A stretch of 64,000 nucleotides of DNA. Origin: Gliomastix tumulicola (Eukaryota; Ascomycota; Sordariomycetes; Hypocreales; Bionectriaceae). The stretch covers positions 1,054,001-1,118,000 of the forward strand of contig BCHX01000007.1 in the NCBI GenBank assembly GCA_001599755.1, read 5' to 3'. The notes beneath the pieces are model-generated. The model did not search any database and was not told the DNA's origin. It saw nothing but the letters and a program-made list of their open reading frames with translations. Positions within the stretch are counted from its first letter, which is position 1. Each line of letters opens with the position of its first letter. Position numbers and translations under genes: made by a program. Positions 1 to 9,572 of this stretch are shown here, piece after piece.

Positions 1-1206
1 ATAAAAGTCGAGCCAGCCTTTGTGGGCATCTTCCACTTTTAGCAGCACCTGGACGCATTTCGTTTGTGTCGTGAAATCTTGCCAGGCTTGAATAACCCAG
101 CATTCCAGCTTCTCACATTGGCGTCCTTGTTCCTCTCCTTCCTGTCTCTCCCACGGCTGATCCTTCGTGTGCATGTCCGCCCGCAGCCTAACATAATTGG
201 ATTCAGTCCCCGATGCCAGTATTCTTACAATTGGAAAGCTAATTAGCATGGGGTCTATACGAGCAAGCGGGGGACTTGTGTCACGTAATCCAACCGCAGA
301 AAGAGTCGGGGCAAGAAGGAGAAAGGGATGGGGATTATATGAGATGTGTTTGAGCTGCTAACTAGATCGGCGAATGGTTTCCTTGAAAGGGATTCAAAAA
401 TAGCCACGACTGGAGCTTTGCATTAGTCCAGTTGCCTTTTGAGTATGCCAAGCGAGAAGCGTGGTAGTTTCAAAGTGAAGCAGGGATTAATTACACGCTG
501 GATGCGAACCGACAGCTGCATAGCGACCCAGAAGCTTGGGTCATGTGGCCAAAATTGCGAACCATCAGAAGCGCCCCCAGAAGATCTGGCCGCCTCGTAT
601 CCCACTTTACTTGCCATTCAGCCAGCCCATTCAGCCATCTACCTCGTTTCAGCTGAAACTGGCATGATGATTCATCGTAGGGGAGACATGATGAAAATCG
701 CGAGCCAGGTGAACTTCCTACAACGGCTCCTCATCTTGCGACGAGTTGCACACTGAACCGGCACGCGTTCGTCTAAATGATCAATTTTGTGAAGCAACGT
801 CAAAGGAGGGTGTGCTGAGTCAAGCACACCGTGATTCGATTGTGGTGCGAGTGGCGACGCTCGAGTGTTGGCTCTTCCTGCGATTTGCTGGTCGCTGCAA
901 GGCAGCCACATCGTAAGACAGCCCCCAATCCTACGCTGACTGCATGAAGCGGAGGCTCAATCCCCCTGAAGAGCTGCAGTAAGGCTTATGTGCCTCAGAT
1001 AAGTACCTCTTTCAATCGAGCCACGTTTTTCTTTTTCTCCCAAGATCTTGCACTTCTTCGTTCCACCACGTCTCACGCACATCGCAAGTGTTAGCGCTGA
1101 ATCATCTTTTTATCCTGACAGCGATGGGATACCGCCGATTCAGCACCTACCAAAGATCCTGGAAGCTGCGTGACTGGAGGTTTTCTCCTGCTGGCACTAT
1201 TCCACC
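1..1206. other. Intergenic, no gene recognised
   Basis: No reading frame here has recognisable domains, codon pattern or splice structure. The last 200 bases are a plausible leader for the PNP-like gene, with pyrimidine-rich stretches near 1030-1070 and a CCACC context just before the ATG. I see nothing else. Confidence 0.6.
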
Positions 1207-3309
1207 ATGCCGCCCAAGCCCAAGCTCAATGAACTCGATTTCCTCATTGGCTGGATATGCATCATAGAGAAGGAGTTCCACGCTGCCCTTGATGTGCTGG
1301 ACAAGGACTACGGCACAAATGGCGAGTTGGGCATCGTCCAAGGCGAAGGAGACGGAAACCAGTACGAACTCGGTCGCATCGGCCATCACAACGTGGTCAT
1401 CAACTGCCCCGTGAGTGGAGCCAAGGGCCATTCCGCAGCCATCAAGATCGCTGCAGACATGACGAGGACATTCCCGTCAATCCGCTTTGTCCTCCTCGTT
1501 GGGATCGGAGGCGGCGCGTCCGGGGGGAAGGACATCCGGCTCGGGGATGTTGTCATCGGGAACCAAGTCGCCTCGTATCGAACCGGAAAGTTCTCCGAGA
1601 GCGGCTTCGAGGTCAATGGCGACATACAGACGCCACCGCAGGAGCTTTTGACGGCAGCGACCCGTTTGACAACAGGGACCCGTCTGCACCGAAAAGTGTC
1701 GATGAAGGGCGCAATGGAGGCTGCTTTTTCTGCCCTGGACACGCACGGCCAAAACATATATGCTCGGCCCCAGCATGATCTACTATTCCAGCCCAACGTT
1801 CTACACAAAAATAACGTATGTGGATGTCTCAGCCCAGAGTCGGTGAACACGAAACACCTGATCGCACGGGATCCACGAGATCCAGATCTCGTGGTGCAGG
1901 TACACGCCGGCACCATTGGCTGCGCAGACCAAGTCATAAAGAATGCCAAGGAGCGAGACCAGCTAGCCAGGCAGCAAGGAATCATCTGCTTTGAGATGGA
2001 AGCCACGGTCATCATGCCCACGATACCCTGCCTCCCGATACGCGGCATCTCAGACTACGCAGACGGGCACAAGAACGATGCATGGCACGACTATGCAGCG
2101 CTCACGGCCGCAGTCTGTGCCAAAGAGCTGCTGAATATCGTGAACGAGTCGACCGTCTCCAAATCCAAGCCATCGATCGATCCCAAGAACCTGGAGCACG
2201 GGGTGAAGCCTCTCATCCAGAAGGTCTTGGCCGACATTGATGATGCTCTTGGGCAAGACGGGGCGCATGAGACGATACAAGATGGGATAGACGGTCTGAC
2301 GAGGCGCTACCAGTTCATCCAGAGCGAGATTGAATCTAGGGAGCTGGAGAAGATGGTCAATTCAGAAGAACTCTACGCGATGGAGGAGCAGTTGAGGGCG
2401 CTGGCGAGCTCGATCGGGTTGATATGCGTCAAGGTTGACCACCAGGCCCGAGAGGCTGGGCAGCCTGGCTCAGGGGCTCCCAACCAACAGGAATGGGAAT
2501 CCCTCAGGAAGTCGGCCTACAAGAAGGCTCAAGAGATCAACAGGCGGACTGCAGCGCACAATATTTTGGACAAAATTTGGAGCCTCAAAACCAAAATGGA
2601 GTCTCAGAAAGGGAGCAGTGACAAAGACCTCTCTCAAATATGGCTTGAGCTCTTTCTCGGATCTTCTGGGCAGTTGTCAAACATCAGTACCCAAGGCCTG
2701 GAAAAGCTCCGGCTGAACAAGAAACTCGGTGCTGCACCTGATGGGATCGGCTTGGATACCACGACGCAACTGCAGCCAACACCGAAGCTCGAACAAAGCA
2801 CTACTGGTGACAGCATGTTCAGACATCTACCCAGCCTTCGGTGGCCTACCAAGACTAACGAGACTACGGTGTCCTTGCCGAGTTTGACGACACAGTCAAC
2901 ACCGTCGACACCGTCACTGAAGCCTCTTTCCAACCCCCATCTGCCCATCAGCCGCCCTGGAATACCACCGAAACCAGATCCGCTAGCTTCGCCATCTCCC
3001 AACTCCCATCTGCAAACCAGCCCCTACGCAACGCCACCCAATCCAGATCCGCTAACGTCGATATCGAGCCAACAGCGTCCAAAACCCAAGCCAGCGGTAC
3101 CACCCAAACGGATCGACCTCTCTGTCAACTCACCCGCGATACCACCCAAGCGAATCGATCCCCGTGTCAACCTGAACACAACGAGAACTATTTCACCCCA
3201 GCCTATGCGTGGCACCCCGTCTGAATCGAGTGAAAATATTGGGGAATCAGCTGGATACAGACCAGAATCAGTCCAAGCCAGAATCAGGAGGATTCAAAAT
3301 CGCCAATAA
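1207..3309 (+). CDS. Standalone PNP/UDP nucleoside-phosphorylase-like protein with coiled-coil and Pro-rich tail
   Basis: Single-exon protein of 700 residues starting in a strong CCACCATG context. Residues 1-320 match the PNP_UDP family in the form found at the N-terminus of fungal NLR-like proteins. They show an IGWICIIEKEF start, a glycine-rich LVGIGGGASGG loop, an LGDVVIG motif, the FEMEA substrate-site motif and the RGISDYADGHK catalytic Asp segment, so the enzyme core looks intact. From about residue 335 to 500 the protein is helical and charged, probably coiled coil. Residues 555-660 are rich in Pro, Ser and Thr and carry near-duplicate VPPKRID / IPPKRID elements that resemble SH3-binding PxxP sites. 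No NACHT, TPR, WD or ankyrin module follows, unlike the usual fungal architecture. Family knowledge: PNP-type domains cleave nucleosides, and some in immune proteins cleave ATP. A role in non-self recognition is inference. Confidence 0.8.
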   Translation: MPPKPKLNELDFLIGWICIIEKEFHAALDVLDKDYGTNGELGIVQGEGDGNQYELGRIGHHNVVINCPVSGAKGHSAAIKIAADMTRTFPSIRFVLLVGIGGGASGGKDIRLGDVVIGNQVASYRTGKFSESGFEVNGDIQTPPQELLTAATRLTTGTRLHRKVSMKGAMEAAFSALDTHGQNIYARPQHDLLFQPNVLHKNNVCGCLSPESVNTKHLIARDPRDPDLVVQVHAGTIGCADQVIKNAKERDQLARQQGIICFEMEATVIMPTIPCLPIRGISDYADGHKNDAWHDYAALTAAVCAKELLNIVNESTVSKSKPSIDPKNLEHGVKPLIQKVLADIDDALGQDGAHETIQDGIDGLTRRYQFIQSEIESRELEKMVNSEELYAMEEQLRALASSIGLICVKVDHQAREAGQPGSGAPNQQEWESLRKSAYKKAQEINRRTAAHNILDKIWSLKTKMESQKGSSDKDLSQIWLELFLGSSGQLSNISTQGLEKLRLNKKLGAAPDGIGLDTTTQLQPTPKLEQSTTGDSMFRHLPSLRWPTKTNETTVSLPSLTTQSTPSTPSLKPLSNPHLPISRPGIPPKPDPLASPSPNSHLQTSPYATPPNPDPLTSISSQQRPKPKPAVPPKRIDLSVNSPAIPPKRIDPRVNLNTTRTISPQPMRGTPSESSENIGESAGYRPESVQARIRRIQNRQ

Positions 3310-4180
3310 GCACGGTGGTGCTTTTTGTGGGCTTCAAGCAGTATTTTATCCAGCTTTCGTGCGTTGGAAGGTGTAATGGCAAGCGAGATATCTTTTTGAG
3401 ACTGCTGGGTTCTTCGTACAACTGTGCTGGGTCATAGCAGATGATTGTGCATGCTTCAGGAGCATTGAGAATGCATGCCTCAATGGTTACCCTCCCGTCC
3501 AAGTGTGCGCAAAATGAGTTTATCTCCAATCACCTCAAAATAGCCTGATGCATCTTGATATGCTTCCAAAGCTTCCAAGTTAGGTAAAATGTGTCCGTGA
3601 AGGTAAGGTAGGCAGAGCATCTGGGACTTTCGCCGCCGAATATGTCTACCCTGCACTTCCCTGGTGGTCTGCCAGCGCCGAGCAGCCCCAAGGTACGCCC
3701 CGGGCTCGAGACGGATGGTGACAATAGATCCAATCCGAATGGTGGCCTTGACCTTGACAGGGGTCTAATCATCCGAAGGTATGTACTGCCTCCCGATATA
3801 TCCCCTTTCTTTCTGGAATCCCACTCCTCCGTATTGTTTCTTGAGAATTTGCCGCCGTAGTCGTAGCTTCATGGCAGAGGGGAGAAAATCCATCAATCGG
3901 AATGGACTCTAAAATCCGTTGGGATTGATAGTGGACGTCATGTAGCATGTGAAAAAAAGCCCTTGCAGGCTTATCTGCAGGCAATCGACAGTTACATCCA
4001 TCTAATAACCTCAAACTTGGCAGTGAGATCTGGCATACGGCCCTTGCTTCTGTCCACCGCCGCTGCTGAATCCGAAGACGCCCGGGAAGAAGAGCCTCAC
4101 CTAAATCCATGCTCAAGACGGCAAAGGCCCCTTATGTCCGGCGCTCAACGTCCCTCCGTCCTCCGTCCTCCCCGGTTCTC

Positions 4181-4249
4181 TCATCCTCTTCCGTCCTCTC
4201 TCATCCTCTTCCGTCCTCTCTCATCCTCTTCCGTCCTCTCTCATCCTCT
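4181..4249 (+). repeat. 20-bp tandem repeat, about 3.5 copies
   Basis: The unit tcatcctcttccgtcctctc occurs at 4181, 4201 and 4221 without mismatch and is followed by a partial copy. The strand is almost pure pyrimidine, so this is a polypyrimidine minisatellite upstream of the MFS gene. Confidence 0.95.
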
Positions 4250-4433
4250 GTCACCGGCCCAAACCCAATCCAGCAAGCCGCGTTCAATAAGTGAGCGCCC
4301 GTGACAAATTCCTGTCGGGGGGGGGGGGGGGGGTTCCCAAAGATCTCAAGTCAGACGTATCACAGTGTGTGACACAAAAGGGCCTTGCCCCCAACGGCCA
4401 CCGAAGTCATGACGTGACGCGACGAGCAACCAA

Positions 4434-5229
4434 AGTCCGTCAGCGCCGAGTCAGTCCGGTCCATCAAAAAAAAAAAGGGCCATCACGGTTTTGAGAAGAT
4501 AACCACGCTCAATGACCCGACATGCTCGTGTCAGATTGTGTGTTGTCGCTAATGCCCAGGGCCGAAATCTCTCCGCCGATCAGGGAGGCATCCAGTGATG
4601 GTCTGGATTCAACGCTGACAAAAGCCAGTGCGGACTTTGGCCCTCGGGGCGCCGTTAGTTTGGGCATGAGTGGTGAAGCATAACCGTCAAGCATAACAGC
4701 AATAACGACAAAATAAATAATAAAACCCGCCTTATTAGTGTCTCAGAGAAAGCGCCCCCGGTGACACCATGTGGCTTGCGGCGGCGAGACGGACTTGACG
4801 GACTGAGAAGAGTCCGCCGAAACCCGCCGCTATTTGAAATCTGCCCTGGTTAGTCTCCGACACGCGCCGCAGAGAAAAAGCTGTGACAAGTCTCCGACTC
4901 ACGCAGAAGAGGCTTGCCAACGCCGGTCCAGTCATCCGTCTCACAAGCCGCAACGTGCACACTCTACAAACGCCGCCGCCCCTTCTGGCCCGATTCCTCC
5001 ACCCTTCTTTTTTCCATCAATCTCACGGCTGATTCCCAACTCCGCCCCCCTGTTCACGGCGGATAGCCTATTGCTCTGTGCTTTCTGTTAGTGTGGCCCC
5101 TCCTCCCTGACTACCGGGCACATACCGCACAATCATGCAGGCTTTATCTCGCCGATTGGAAATGAGTCAATCAAAAGATCGACCCAGGGGCTTACGGATA
5201 ACAAGAAAAAAGTGACAAGCGTGCGGACT
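4434..5229 (+). promoter_or_regulatory. Cluster of seven CGGACT/AGTCCG half-sites
   Basis: Half-sites lie at 4434 (-), 4453 (-), 4631 (+), 4790 (+), 4799 (+), 4811 (-) and 5224 (+). The copies at 4799 and 4811 form a perfect inverted repeat, CGGACT-6 bp-AGTCCG, preceded by a direct copy 3 bp upstream. CGG-N12-CCG inverted repeats are typical targets of fungal Zn2Cys6 regulators. The closest downstream gene is the MFS transporter. Its control by such a factor is inferred, and no Zn2Cys6 gene is in the window. Confidence 0.5.
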
Positions 5230-5357
5230 CCCTGGCGGACAGGCTGTGTAAGCAGCAGCCTGGCGTTAGGATGGAGTTAAGCTGACAGGCGTACCCGAGT
5301 CCCGAGTATACGGGCTGCATGAGATCGCAAGGCATGGCTCGGTGTTATGCTGCCCTG

Positions 5358-5366
5358 TATATAAGG
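5358..5366 (+). promoter_or_regulatory. TATA box of MFS transporter gene
   Basis: TATATAAGG lies 130 bp upstream of the MFS start codon, a usual distance for a fungal inducible promoter. A run of 13 G separates it from the leader. Confidence 0.6.
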
Positions 5367-5487
5367 ACGGGACACGGCTCGCATCTGGTTGGGGGGGGGG
5401 GGGATCTTATCTAGTCTCATCTGATCAAGCAGGCATCTCCATCTCCCATTGCATCATCTTCCCTTTTGCTCCTGACGACAGATCACA

Positions 5488-7445
5488 ATGGGTGCCAACA
5501 CGCTTGATATCCCCAAGGAGACGGGTCGGCCTGTGTCGACGGCCTCGACGCTGAGTGACCAGGCCACCGTCATCAACGACGAGAAGAACATGGAGGAGAA
5601 GACGGCCGATGATGGCCTGTCGGAGAAGGGCGCCGGCTCCGTCACGGAGGAGGCTGGGACCCGACCCGGCACTGAGGACAGCAAGGCTGCCGTAGCTGGC
5701 GGCGCCGATGCTGATGAGGATGACGGCAACGAGTACCCCTCGGGGTTCAAGATGTTCTTCATCCTGCTGGCCCTCGTCCTCGGCGTCTTCCTCCTCGCCC
5801 TCGACATGGTAGGCTTAGTTCCCACCATCCATTGACCTGCTTGTACTGACTCGACAGACCATCGTGGCCACGGCCATCCCCAAGATCACCGACGAGTTCA
5901 AGGGTCTCGACAAGGTCGGCTGGTACGGCGCAGCCTTCTTCATGACCGTCGGCGCCTTCCAGTCAACATGTAAGCACCTAATCACCCTCCCCTCTCCCCC
6001 CTCCCTCTCCCATATCCCCCAGCTAACACCCAACCAAAGGGGGCAAGATCTACAAGTTCTTCAACCTCAAGTCCTCCTTCCTCATCGCCATCCTCATCTT
6101 CGAGGTCGGCTCCGTCATCTGCGGCGCCGCCCCCAACGCCGAAGCCCTCATCACGGGCCGCGCCATCGCGGGCGTCGGAGCGGCCGGCCTCGGCGCGGGC
6201 GCGTACACCATCATCGCCTTCTCCGCGCCGCCCAAGAAGCGGCCCGCGTTCACGGGTCTCATCGGCGCGTCGTACGGCCTCGCGAGCGTCATCGGTCCGC
6301 TGCTGGGCGGTGCCTTCACGGACCACGTGTCGTGGCGGTGGTGCTTCTACATCAACCTGCCCATTGGTGCCGTGTCGGCCGGTATCATCCTGTTCTTCTT
6401 CCAGACGCCCAAGCAGGCTGTCCCTGAGCAGGCCCCTGTGATGGAGAAGATTCGCCAGATGGATTTCCCCGGTATCGCACTCGTCATGGGCGCGACCATC
6501 TCGTACATCCTCGCTGTCCAGTACGGCGGTGTCACCGAGGCCTGGAACTCGTCTGTTGTGGTCGGTCTGCTCGTCGGCTTCGTCGCCATGTTCGCTGCCT
6601 GGGGTGCTCTGCAGTGGTGGCAGGGCGAGAGGTCCATGATTCCGCCCCGACTGGCCAAGCACCGCCTGAATTACGTGATGATGGCCTTCGCCTTCATCTT
6701 CGTCGGCGGCTACTTCGCGGCCATCTACTTCATCCCCATCTACTTCCAGTCTGTGCACAACACGTCCCCGACCACGAGTGGTGTGCGCAACCTGCCCATG
6801 ATCCTGGCCGTGACGTTTGGCACCATCGCCAGCGGTGCAATCGTGTCCATGACCGGCTACTACCAGCATCTGCTTATCGGCGGCGGCGTCCTCGCAACGA
6901 TTGGCAGCGGACTGCTGTACCTGCTCGACACAGACTCATCCACAGGTGAATGGATCGGCTACCAGATCCTCGCTGGTGCGGGCTGGGGTATCGCATTCCA
7001 GATTCCCATGATCGCCGTCCAGGGCACCGTCGACCCGAAGGACCTCTCCACCGCCACTGGCATGCTCCTCTGTACGTACTTCTATCTCTATCCCCTTACC
7101 ACCCTGATTATCGCTAACAGCTCCCCAGTCTTCCAAGGTCTCGGCGGCGCCTTCGTCGTCTCAGGTGCCCAGGCAGCCTTCATCAACCAGATGGCCCTCG
7201 ACGTCCTCCGCTCCGCGCCCGACCTGAACATCAGCCGCGAGTCCCTCGTCATGACGGGCGCGACCGAGATCAGGAGGGTCTTCACGCCCGAGCAGCAGCC
7301 CTTCGTCATCGACGGCTACATGGCCGGTCTCAAGGTCGTCTTTGCTATGTGCGTCGCGACCACGGGGCTGGCGACGCTGGTTGCCCTCGGGACGAAGTGG
7401 CAGAGGCTGAGTCAGGAGAAGCGCGGCATGGGCGGTGCTGCTTAG
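5488..7445 (+). CDS. MFS multidrug/toxin efflux transporter, DHA2 type
   Basis: Four exons: 5488-5808, 5858-5969, 6040-7071, 7129-7445, giving 593 residues. The N-terminal 85 residues are acidic and Ser/Thr-rich, presumably cytosolic. About 14 hydrophobic segments follow. DHA2 hallmarks are LALDMTIVATAIPKI in helix 1, GRAIAGVGAAGLGAG, motif C (ASYGLASVIGPLLGG) and WRWCFYINLPIG. The last intron (57 bp, GTACGT to CCCCAG) keeps the frame open, but splicing restores the family sequence MLLFFQGLGGAF, so I treat it as an intron. DHA2 pumps are proton antiporters at the plasma membrane or vacuole that export drugs or secondary metabolites; the substrate here is unknown. No biosynthetic genes flank it. 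The promoter has a TATA box and clustered CGGACT sites, so expression is probably inducible. Confidence 0.93.
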
Positions 7446-8202
7446 AGCAGGCTACGGCTTAAGACGCTTAGACGGGGTTTAGATCTCAACGACTGAGAAA
7501 GGGATATAGATGATTTCGGCGTGTTTTGGTCTTTTCATGGGTTGGGAATAGGGGTGGAGGATATAAGGGATTGGGCAGAGCTCGGAATGGGCTTCTTTAT
7601 GAATCATGGCACGAGTTCAACACCACTCGATGGAATTAATACAGCACTATAATACCCACGTTTCAAGTCTCCTTTAGTACTCTCTGCTGTGACAGTCCCC
7701 TAACTGCTTCACAGTGCTAGAGAGCGCCAATAGAGGACAAGGAAGAGAGGCCTGATCTGAGAGTGCCACCACACCCGTATATAAGCACTGTTGCAACTAA
7801 TCCAAAATGGCTCCGAACATGCTGCTATACTCATGCCCTACTATCTAAGCCAACAGTCCTGTAACGGGACTTGAGACGTCCGAGTGTAATGGTGCAGATG
7901 AGTTGCCGCTGTATGGTGGGTGGCCAAGTATAGGGTAGCTGAAACCAGTCCCCACGTCCCCGATTATCGCTTATCCAGTGCTCAAAAGTTCACAGCAGAA
8001 ACCATCACCATCAACCTCAGACCAGAATCCTCTTCTGCCATTGGGACCCAGCCATGGCCTCAGGGCCTTTTATACCCCCCTAATTCCCTCACTGATCTCT
8101 TCTCACTCGTATCTGTTCCCTACTTTCCCTCTCCCCTCCTCTTAATTCCCAGCTCCCACGTCCTCTAGACCCCCGAGAGCTGCCCACGCGACCTCAGCAG
8201 CC
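7446..8202. other. Intergenic, 3' region of MFS gene and promoter of pantothenate synthetase
   Basis: No gene or repeat seen. The last 130 bases before the next ATG are C/T-rich, as usual for fungal leaders. Confidence 0.6.
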
Positions 8203-9405
8203 ATGGCCTTCCTCCTCGAACGAGTCCTGCCCCGAGGCTGCAGGGCCCTCGCTCGAACCCGACCCCGATCCAGCATCCCGATCTCCTCCTCCGCTAGCTG
8301 CACACGTACCTTCCAGCCGCCCCGGCAGACCCGCGCCCACCGCACCCTGACCTCCCGCGAGACCCTCCCCTCGTCCTCGATCCGCGTCCTCCGCACCGTC
8401 CCCTCGGTCCGCCGCTGGCGCGACGCCCTCCTCGACACCCGCCGCACCGTCGGGCTCGTGCCCACCATGGGCGCCCTCCACGCGGGCCACGTCGCCCTCG
8501 TCCGCGCCGCCGCCCGCGAGAACCACCACGTCGTCGTGAGCGTCTACGTCAACCCGGCGCAGTTCGGGCGCGCCGAGGACCTGGACTCGTACCCGGCCAC
8601 CTGGGACGCCGACGCGCGGACGCTGGCGCTTCTGGACAGGGAGCTGGCGGACGACGGGGCGAATCTGGGGCGGATCACGGCCGTGTTTGCGCCGAGCACG
8701 GGCGAGATGTACCCAGGGGGGTTCCCCGGGCAGGACGTCGATAGTAAAGGGAGCTTTGTGAACATCACGCCGGTGGGGGAGGTCCTCGAGGGGAAGAGCA
8801 GGCCGACTTTTTTTCGGGGCGTGGCGACGGTGTGTATGAAGCTGTTTAATATCGTGCAGCCGACGAGGGTGTATTTCGGGCAGAAGGACGTCCAGCAGAC
8901 GGTCGTCATCCGGCGCATGGTGCGAGACTTCATGCTGCCCACAGAGGTCGTCGTGTGTCCGACGGAACGCGACCCCGAGGATGGTCTGGCGCTGAGCTCG
9001 AGGAATGTGTACTTGGGAACACGGAGACGGGCTGTCGCACTGGCGCTGTACCAGGGCTTGAGCGCCGGAGAGACCATGTACCGGTCTGCGGGTCTTCTGG
9101 ACCGGAGCAGCATCCTCGGTACAGCGGAGCACGTCGTCAAGGGGGCACAGCTCACGCAGGAGGATCTTCCCGGCAGGAAGCGGGCGCTGTTCGATATCGA
9201 CTACATCTCTCTGGCAGACCCGGATACCATGACGGAGATCGACGAGGTTGACCCTGAGAAAGGTGCCATCCTCAGCGGTGCTATCAAGATGGAGCCGATA
9301 GAGAAGCCCGCCGAGGGAGAGGACCTCGGACACAGCGGCGGTCCTCCCGTGAGGTTGATTGATAACATCATACTGAAGCCCAGGGCCGAGTACGAAAAGG
9401 AATAG
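8203..9405 (+). CDS. pan6: Pantothenate synthetase (pantoate--beta-alanine ligase)
   Basis: Single exon, 400 residues, start in GCCATGG. The enzyme condenses pantoate and beta-alanine using ATP (via pantoyl-adenylate), the last step of vitamin B5 synthesis. Family motifs: VPTMGALHAGH at about residues 85-95, in which HAGH is the HIGH-type nucleotide site; SVYVNPAQFG; the FGQKD-QQ segment near 227; and LSSRNVYL near 265, the KMSKS-like loop. It is longer than the bacterial enzyme (about 280 residues). About 70 extra residues at the N-terminus are rich in Arg, Ser and Thr with almost no acidic residues, which looks like a mitochondrial presequence. A less conserved C-terminal extension follows the core. 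It converges with the acyltransferase gene; the stop codons are 167 bp apart. Function is secure; the organelle is inferred. Confidence 0.95.
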   Translation: MAFLLERVLPRGCRALARTRPRSSIPISSSASCTRTFQPPRQTRAHRTLTSRETLPSSSIRVLRTVPSVRRWRDALLDTRRTVGLVPTMGALHAGHVALVRAAARENHHVVVSVYVNPAQFGRAEDLDSYPATWDADARTLALLDRELADDGANLGRITAVFAPSTGEMYPGGFPGQDVDSKGSFVNITPVGEVLEGKSRPTFFRGVATVCMKLFNIVQPTRVYFGQKDVQQTVVIRRMVRDFMLPTEVVVCPTERDPEDGLALSSRNVYLGTRRRAVALALYQGLSAGETMYRSAGLLDRSSILGTAEHVVKGAQLTQEDLPGRKRALFDIDYISLADPDTMTEIDEVDPEKGAILSGAIKMEPIEKPAEGEDLGHSGGPPVRLIDNIILKPRAEYEKE

Positions 9406-9572
9406 ACCGAGGTACCAGGACCTTACTGGATATATATATGTACACTACTCAAAAGGTTGTTGCTTGCATAGATCTCTATAGCATGTTAGGCGTTACATAC
9501 TGACGTCGCTAAAGGAAGCGACTAGATTATATACTTCACCCCCTCCTACTGTCACATTTGTGTTCTGTACAA

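Larger units (their letters stand above)
3310..5487. other. Long intergenic region and MFS-gene promoter
   Basis: About 2.2 kb with no convincing gene. It holds a 20-bp tandem repeat (4181-4249), a run of 17 G (4317-4333), seven CGGACT/AGTCCG half-sites (4434-5229), a TATA box (5358) and a run of 13 G (5391-5403). The right half is probably the regulatory region of the MFS transporter. Confidence 0.6.

Noticed and set aside
5982..6869. A 295-codon minus-strand frame inside the MFS gene
   Set aside because: Low-complexity Glu/Asp/Gly/Arg shadow of a membrane-protein gene with no family features.
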